This document shows, piece by piece, positions 43,401 through 46,584 of a stretch of 46,584 nt of DNA. Source of the stretch: an uncultured Flavihumibacter sp. (GTDB lineage Bacteria > Bacteroidota > Bacteroidia > Chitinophagales > Chitinophagaceae); the NCBI GenBank assembly GCA_946482545.1, contig CAMLRX010000019.1, forward strand, positions 1 to 46,584, read 5' to 3'. Each line of letters opens with the position of its first letter. The first letter of the stretch is position 1. Both the position numbers and the translations under genes were made by a program. The notes below the pieces were generated by a model. The model did no database searches and was not told the origin of the DNA. It saw only the letters and a list, made by a program, of their open reading frames with translations.

Positions 43401-44059
43401 AAGAAGAGGACGGGGATATGATTGAAGATGGTGGAGAAGACCGTACAGGATTGCCTGTATATACTTACGCACGCTTACTGGCACCTTTTTACGCCCAGCA
43501 CAACAATGTGCAACTTTATTTTAAAAGGCTGCTTGAAGTGCGCGATGAACGGACGAAGCTCACCATCGCAACGCTGATGCTGGAACAAAAGATTCCGATT
43601 CCTGATACCATGTACCATTACCTCGCTTCACGCGTGGTAACTTCGGCTGCCTGGTTGCGTGCACTGGAGAAACAGCGTATGGCCTCAAAGTTCCCCGCAG
43701 TATTTAAAAAGCAGGTGGATATTTCAAGGAGTTTGCTGCTGGAGTCGGAAGGATATGAACAGTTCCACGCCATTGAAATGAAGGGGCGTTCCTGGGTGGC
43801 GATAAAAGGCAGAGCTGGATGGGTGTATTTTTTCCGTTACAAAATATTGCCGGACGATGAATGGCAGATGGGACTTTCCGGAATTCAGCCTGCCAACGAA
43901 AAGCTCGTAGAGGTGAAAGGCGACCTTGTCCGGCTCACGAAAAAGACCATAAATGCCGGAAAGCCACAGGAGGAGCAGTTCCAGGACCAACTGATCAGGC
44001 TCATTTTTGAGCGCAGGGAGAGTTCCGCTGGTTTCTTTAATGAATATGACCGCTATTAA
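40436..44059 (+). CDS. very large TraB/GumN family protein
   Basis: A 1207-residue exported protein. It has a signal peptide (MKKLLALVLWVLTGTSAIAQ). The first 300 residues form a TraB/GumN domain, with GTMHVSSK (45-52), LELD (73-76), STGVEDF (167-172) and GVGAAHLPGERG (261-272). This fold is a Tiki-like metalloprotease family. The remaining 900 residues are not recognised. They contain repeated beta-rich blocks of similar length (for example APPRGGYTISMPAFSTTVNN and later IQVKIPQLP), then a helical part (about 840-1080, possibly HEAT-like) with an acidic linker (DREEEDGDMIEDGGED). I start at 40436; the GTG at 40403 is the longer alternative. It overlaps the convergent ABC gene by 4 bp. Confidence 0.8.
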   Translation: MKKLLALVLWVLTGTSAIAQSQKKYPSLLWEISGNGLKSPSYLFGTMHVSSKMAFHLSDSFYNSIRSVDMVALELDPLKWQDELFVSQDKQKKLRSFSTQASGFYIMEKSFQLKRFEDDLKKALGEEPLVLNSLLYRTYKQRSDFEEDTYLDLYIFQTARKMGKRSTGVEDFFETERLITEAYLDMAKEKKKKTVNEDEPTYDLEKKAQEAYRKGDLDELDSLEKKMQRSDAFMEKFMFLRNEIQANSIDTILKKQSLFVGVGAAHLPGERGVIELLRKKGYQLRPVLMQDRDARQKEEIDQLHVPVKFEVFREEQGLFSAETPWGKMYKKEEETSAYMGWQYADMQNGAYYSATRLGTHACLTGVSEEVVMKKLDSMLYESIPGKIISSEPFTENGYRGKMIVNRTRRGDTQQYKIFITPFDVWIFKVSGSGDYASGEEAKRFLASAKLPGKITGAWKTIAPPRGGYTISMPAFSTTVNNTAADGRTEITATDPATGNAYALWKQTIQQLSFIEEDSFYIGLVEESFKRGELIEKTLSRKQGSHNGIPCINALYKMKDDGYLRARFVTTGNDIYVLLARSRQKEAAHEPFFSSFSVTPYRYNTFHDYRDTLFGIQVKIPQLPDLDPELRSLLHKSTSDEYLNSIPDYFQYQEKKKYAHFEDKATGEGVYVSLTEFPRYYFVKDTATFWKKELREEEIREDLILHSKRMVSQPDGAFGYEIILRDTNSRKQIWLLAMLQQNRLYRVLYASDSTAVSPFATTFYASFVPLKVLGEKAVTERKSSVFFADYHSADSATRKRATEAIPYMYFGPDDVDSLTANIRRLRVGDKDYLSRKTNFIKELGYIRDSTVTNKLVDALSTIFIASGDTTAMQNAVLEALAANRTKASYELLGKLLKESPPVYEEMYEYDQFFGKLYDSLQLSATLFPDLMDLSAVEDYKPYIQGLLIHLCDSSLLDAAIYKRYFPQIYVDARMELKKMQVGDEKRMDREEEDGDMIEDGGEDRTGLPVYTYARLLAPFYAQHNNVQLYFKRLLEVRDERTKLTIATLMLEQKIPIPDTMYHYLASRVVTSAAWLRALEKQRMASKFPAVFKKQVDISRSLLLESEGYEQFHAIEMKGRSWVAIKGRAGWVYFFRYKILPDDEWQMGLSGIQPANEKLVEVKGDLVRLTKKTINAGKPQEEQFQDQLIRLIFERRESSAGFFNEYDRY

Positions 44060-45657
44060 ATCAATTGACCTTTTTCCATCCGGAGAATCCGGTCGCAAAA
44101 ATAACGCACCACTTCACGGTCATGGGAAATAAACAATAGGGTGAGGTTGAACCGTGCTTTTAACTCATTCAGGAGATTGAGTACCTGGGCCTGAACGCTT
44201 ACATCCAGCGCAGATACGGATTCATCGCAAACGATGAATGCCGGTTCCATGGAAAGCGCCCGGGCGATGGAAATCCGTTGCCGCTGTCCGCCAGAAAACT
44301 CATGCGGATATTTGGTGATGGAAGAACCCGGTAATTGTACGTGATTCAGTAGTTCAAGCACCCGTTTTTTTCTGGCGTTTCGGTCGGGGAAAATACCGTG
44401 TACCAGCATAGGCTCTTCCAGCAGCGCACCCACGGTTTTGGAAGGGTTCAGGGAAGAATAAGGATCCTGGAAGATCAACTGCATCTTCCGCCTGAGTTTT
44501 TTCCATTGGGCCGGACTCAGTTGGGTGATGTTCTCCCCCTCAAAGCGAACTTCAGTTTCTTTTTCGGGCGCTACCAGGTGGAGCAGTGCTCTTCCTGTGG
44601 TGGTTTTCCCACATCCTGAAGGACCGGTTAAGCCCAAGGTCTCTCCTTTAAAAATATCAAAAGAGATATTGTCCACGGCCCTGAAAGCAGTCTTTTTCCC
44701 ATTTATGGCTGTCCGGTGGTGGAGCACGGACATATTTTTAACGGAGATCAATACTTCTTTTTCGGGTGGTGCAATGGGTATAATTGGAGGAGATTCTCGG
44801 TGATATATTCCGGATGTCATCAATTGCTGAACATTGGGTAGTGGCGTGCCTTTGGCATACAAAGCTGGGCGGCAGGCAAGCAGCGCACTGGTATAAGGAT
44901 GTTCAGCCTGGGTGAAGATGTTGCTTGTGGTATTGTTTTCCACCAGCTCGCCCTTATACATGACGAGTATGCGATCGGCGGTATTTTCAACCAATCCCAG
45001 GTCATGTGTAATAAAAAGGATCGCGAGTTGTTGTTCCTGCTGCAACTGCCGGAGCAGGGCCACAATGGAGCGCTGCACATCATAATCTAGCGCTGTGGTG
45101 GGTTCATCGCAAATCAGCAAAGATGGACCGCAACTCACGGCCAGGGCAATCATCACCCTTTGCTTCTGTCCGCCACTGATTTCGTGCGGGTATTTGTGGA
45201 TGATCTTTTCAGGTTCGGGCAACTCCACTTTCCGGCAAAGCGCTATGGCTTTTTCACGGGCTTGTGTATGAGAAATGCCCTGGTGGCGCACCATCGCTTC
45301 CATGATCTGTTCTCCGCACGTTAGTAACGGGTTGAGCGAAGTCATCGGTTCCTGGAAGATCATGGCCGCTTCTTTACCGCGCAACGCGGCCATTTCTTTT
45401 TCCCCGGCATTCGTAACAGTAACAGCCGTATTGTTTTTAGTGTGCAGTACAATTTCGCCTTCATAAACTGTTGTATTTCTATCCAGCAATTGCAGGATAG
45501 AAAGCGCGGTTACTGATTTACCTGAGCCGGATTCGCCTACCAGTGCCACCCATTCTCCTTTTTGGATGGAACAATTCAGTTTATGAACGGCCCGGAAAGT
45601 ATTTTCCGCTCCCTGGAAGGTAATGGAAAGGTCTTTGATGGAAAGAATAGTACTCAA
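44056..45657 (-). CDS. fused dual ATP-binding protein of a peptide/nickel ABC transporter
   Basis: A 533-residue protein with two ABC ATPase domains joined in one chain, as in YejF/GsiA-type proteins (DppD-DppF fusion). First domain: Walker A GESGSGKS (41-48), signature SGGQKQR (161-167), Walker [13 protein letters not shown]. Second domain: Walker A GPSGCGKT (345-352), signature SGGQRQR (455-461), Walker [13 protein letters not shown], where the usual DEP is DES. The [12 protein letters not shown] motif after domain one is typical of oligopeptide transporters. No permease or binding protein gene is next to it, so its membrane partners are elsewhere. Confidence 0.88.
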   Translation of the reverse strand: MSTILSIKDLSITFQGAENTFRAVHKLNCSIQKGEWVALVGESGSGKSVTALSILQLLDRNTTVYEGEIVLHTKNNTAVTVTNAGEKEMAALRGKEAAMIFQEPMTSLNPLLTCGEQIMEAMVRHQGISHTQAREKAIALCRKVELPEPEKIIHKYPHEISGGQKQRVMIALAVSCGPSLLICDEPTTALDYDVQRSIVALLRQLQQEQQLAILFITHDLGLVENTADRILVMYKGELVENNTTSNIFTQAEHPYTSALLACRPALYAKGTPLPNVQQLMTSGIYHRESPPIIPIAPPEKEVLISVKNMSVLHHRTAINGKKTAFRAVDNISFDIFKGETLGLTGPSGCGKTTTGRALLHLVAPEKETEVRFEGENITQLSPAQWKKLRRKMQLIFQDPYSSLNPSKTVGALLEEPMLVHGIFPDRNARKKRVLELLNHVQLPGSSITKYPHEFSGGQRQRISIARALSMEPAFIVCDESVSALDVSVQAQVLNLLNELKARFNLTLLFISHDREVVRYFCDRILRMEKGQLI

Positions 45658-45677
45658 AAGCTGTATTCGTTTCAGTT

Positions 45678-46448
45678 TTAAAACCGGAGGTGCCTTACCG
45701 TTAGTCCGTCGTTGATGAGCTGTTTCAGGGAATCGATCCCTATTTTAAGGTGATTTTCTACGAACTTACCGGTGATTTGCTTGTCGCTTTCCTCTGTTTT
45801 TACCCCTTCAGGTATCATGGGCTGATCGCTTACCAGCAGGAGCGCGCCCGTAGGTATCTTGTTGTAAAAGCCCACGGTAAAGATGGTGGCCGTTTCCATA
45901 TCGATGGCGTAAGCGCGGATGCGTTGCAGGTATTCTTTGAATTCTTCGTCGTGTTCCCAGACGCGGCGGTTCGTGGTGTAACAGGTGCCCGTCCAGTAAT
46001 CCACGCCATAATCACGTATCGTGGTGGAAATGGCTTTCTGCAACGCGAAGGCTGGCATGGCCGGTACTTCAGGAGGGAAATAATCGTTTGAAGTACCTTC
46101 TCCACGGATCGCTGCGATGGGCAGGATCAGGTCACCAAGTTTATTCCTCTTCTTCAAACCGCCGCATTTGCCCAGGAACAGCACGGCTTTAGGGGCGATG
46201 GCGCTGAGAAGGTCCATGATGGTGGCTGCGCCGGGACTGCCCATGCCGAAATTGATGATGGTGATCCCTTCGGCGGTGGCGCATTGCATCGGCCTTTCAA
46301 GGCCCACCACTTCCACCTTGTTCCAGGCGGCGAACAACTTCACGTAGTTGCTGAAATTCGTGAGCAGGATGTACTGGCCGAAGTTTTCCAGTTTCTCGCC
46401 CGTATAGCGCGGCAGCCAGTTGTTGATGATCTCTTCTTTCGTTTTCAT
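45678..46448 (-). CDS. amn: AMP nucleosidase
   Basis: A 256-residue nucleoside phosphorylase-fold protein matching the short AMP nucleosidase type, which splits AMP into adenine and ribose 5-phosphate. Typical parts are MKTKEEIINNWLPRYTG at the N-terminus, TIINFGMGSPGAATIMDLLS, LGKCGGLKKRNKLGDLILP, IRGEGTSNDYFPPEVPA and the substrate-binding AIDMETATIFTVGF. The ATG at 46448 gives the expected N-terminus; an in-frame start at 46472 adds eight residues without homology. It lies 20 bp upstream of the ABC gene and may be co-transcribed with it. Confidence 0.88.
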   Translation of the reverse strand: MKTKEEIINNWLPRYTGEKLENFGQYILLTNFSNYVKLFAAWNKVEVVGLERPMQCATAEGITIINFGMGSPGAATIMDLLSAIAPKAVLFLGKCGGLKKRNKLGDLILPIAAIRGEGTSNDYFPPEVPAMPAFALQKAISTTIRDYGVDYWTGTCYTTNRRVWEHDEEFKEYLQRIRAYAIDMETATIFTVGFYNKIPTGALLLVSDQPMIPEGVKTEESDKQITGKFVENHLKIGIDSLKQLINDGLTVRHLRF

Positions 46449-46504
46449 CCGCGTGTGTTTAAGATCACCCAATTTACTTTAAATGTTTCAATTACCTTCG
46501 TTGC

Positions 46505-46584
46505 ATGCTCCGTGTTACATTTCCCGATCATTCCTTCCGGTTAAAAAAAGAAGGGGAAAAAGAATGGATCTTCGATGAATTCAG
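46505..46584 (+). CDS. start of a probable type I restriction HsdR N-terminal-like protein
   Basis: Only the first 26 codons are in the window: MLRVTFPDHSFRLKKEGEKE then WIFDEF. This resembles the opening of short Bacteroidota proteins annotated as HsdR N-terminal domain (pattern: phi-x-x-phi-P-x-x-x-phi-K, then FD). A TACCTTCG box (46493-46500) lies just upstream. It is divergent from amn. The call is tentative because almost all of the gene is missing. Confidence 0.4.
   Translation, partial: MLRVTFPDHSFRLKKEGEKEWIFDEF

Noticed and set aside
1..46584. tRNA, rRNA, CRISPR array, prophage or complete insertion sequence
   Set aside because: None recognised by eye; all intergenic spaces are too short for rRNA and I saw no tRNA-like cloverleaf or regularly spaced repeats.

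Overview
The window comes from a Bacteroidota chromosome, most likely Chitinophagales/Chitinophagaceae. The evidence is lineage-restricted families (DUF4294, DUF4270, DUF5686 with a carboxypeptidase-regulatory domain, GSCFA, a CcmE of the CxxxY type), a type IX secretion C-terminal domain on a secreted subtilase, Bacteroidota-type promoters (TTTG, about 19-20 bp, then TAnnTTTG) and the absence of Shine-Dalgarno sequences. Base composition looks even (around half G+C). I saw no rRNA, tRNA or CRISPR array and no complete insertion sequence, so this is mostly ordinary chromosome with a few odd loci.

Layout. 1-4333: a truncated membrane-protein gene, then ccmE-ccmF (cytochrome c maturation) and a DUF4294 lipid-envelope-type secreted protein. 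4330-6635: a minus-strand operon panC-panD-flippase-like membrane protein. 6744-10439: a glycogen-synthase-like half protein, a DUF4270 lipoprotein and metK. 10440-13467: inverted copies of a dispersed repeat, then rlmB/trmH, an HMG-CoA lyase and a GSCFA protein. 13430-15866: a minus-strand pair, a GH109 alpha-N-acetylgalactosaminidase and an N-acetylhexosamine-1-kinase-like protein, with two LacI-type palindromes upstream. 15969-24946: miaE, bioF-like, a penicillin acylase, small membrane proteins, a DUF5686 outer-membrane protein and trhO. 24947-27093: a gene-poor stretch holding a minus-strand terminator and a candidate 39-residue ORF, then a convergent histidine kinase and response regulator. 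27400-30002: a minus-strand pair encoding a cNMP/CBS/DUF294 protein and a membrane-anchored DEDDh exonuclease. 30069-34882: an RsmB-type rRNA methyltransferase, a subtilase with no canonical start codon, a lipoprotein and mnmA. 35078-38690: an intact but catalytically degenerate Y1-transposase-like protein, ssb, an Ldh-family oxidoreductase and lysC. 39090-46584: queA, a 1207-residue TraB/GumN protein, a fused peptide ABC ATPase, AMP nucleosidase and the start of a probable HsdR_N protein.

How the genes work together. tRNA modification is unusually well represented (miaE, trhO, mnmA, queA), and metK supplies the SAM used by queA, rlmB and rsmB. The GH109/kinase pair looks like a GalNAc release-and-phosphorylation module under one repressor. 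The exonuclease/DUF294 pair is translationally coupled and looks like a regulated membrane nuclease. Five convergent gene pairs overlap at their 3' ends, so the region is very compact, with only four clear hairpin terminators. The most unusual items are the transposase-derived protein next to ssb, the membrane exonuclease pair, the start-less subtilase, the glycogen-synthase half lacking its sugar-nucleotide motif, and the minus-strand small ORF near 25.2 kb.
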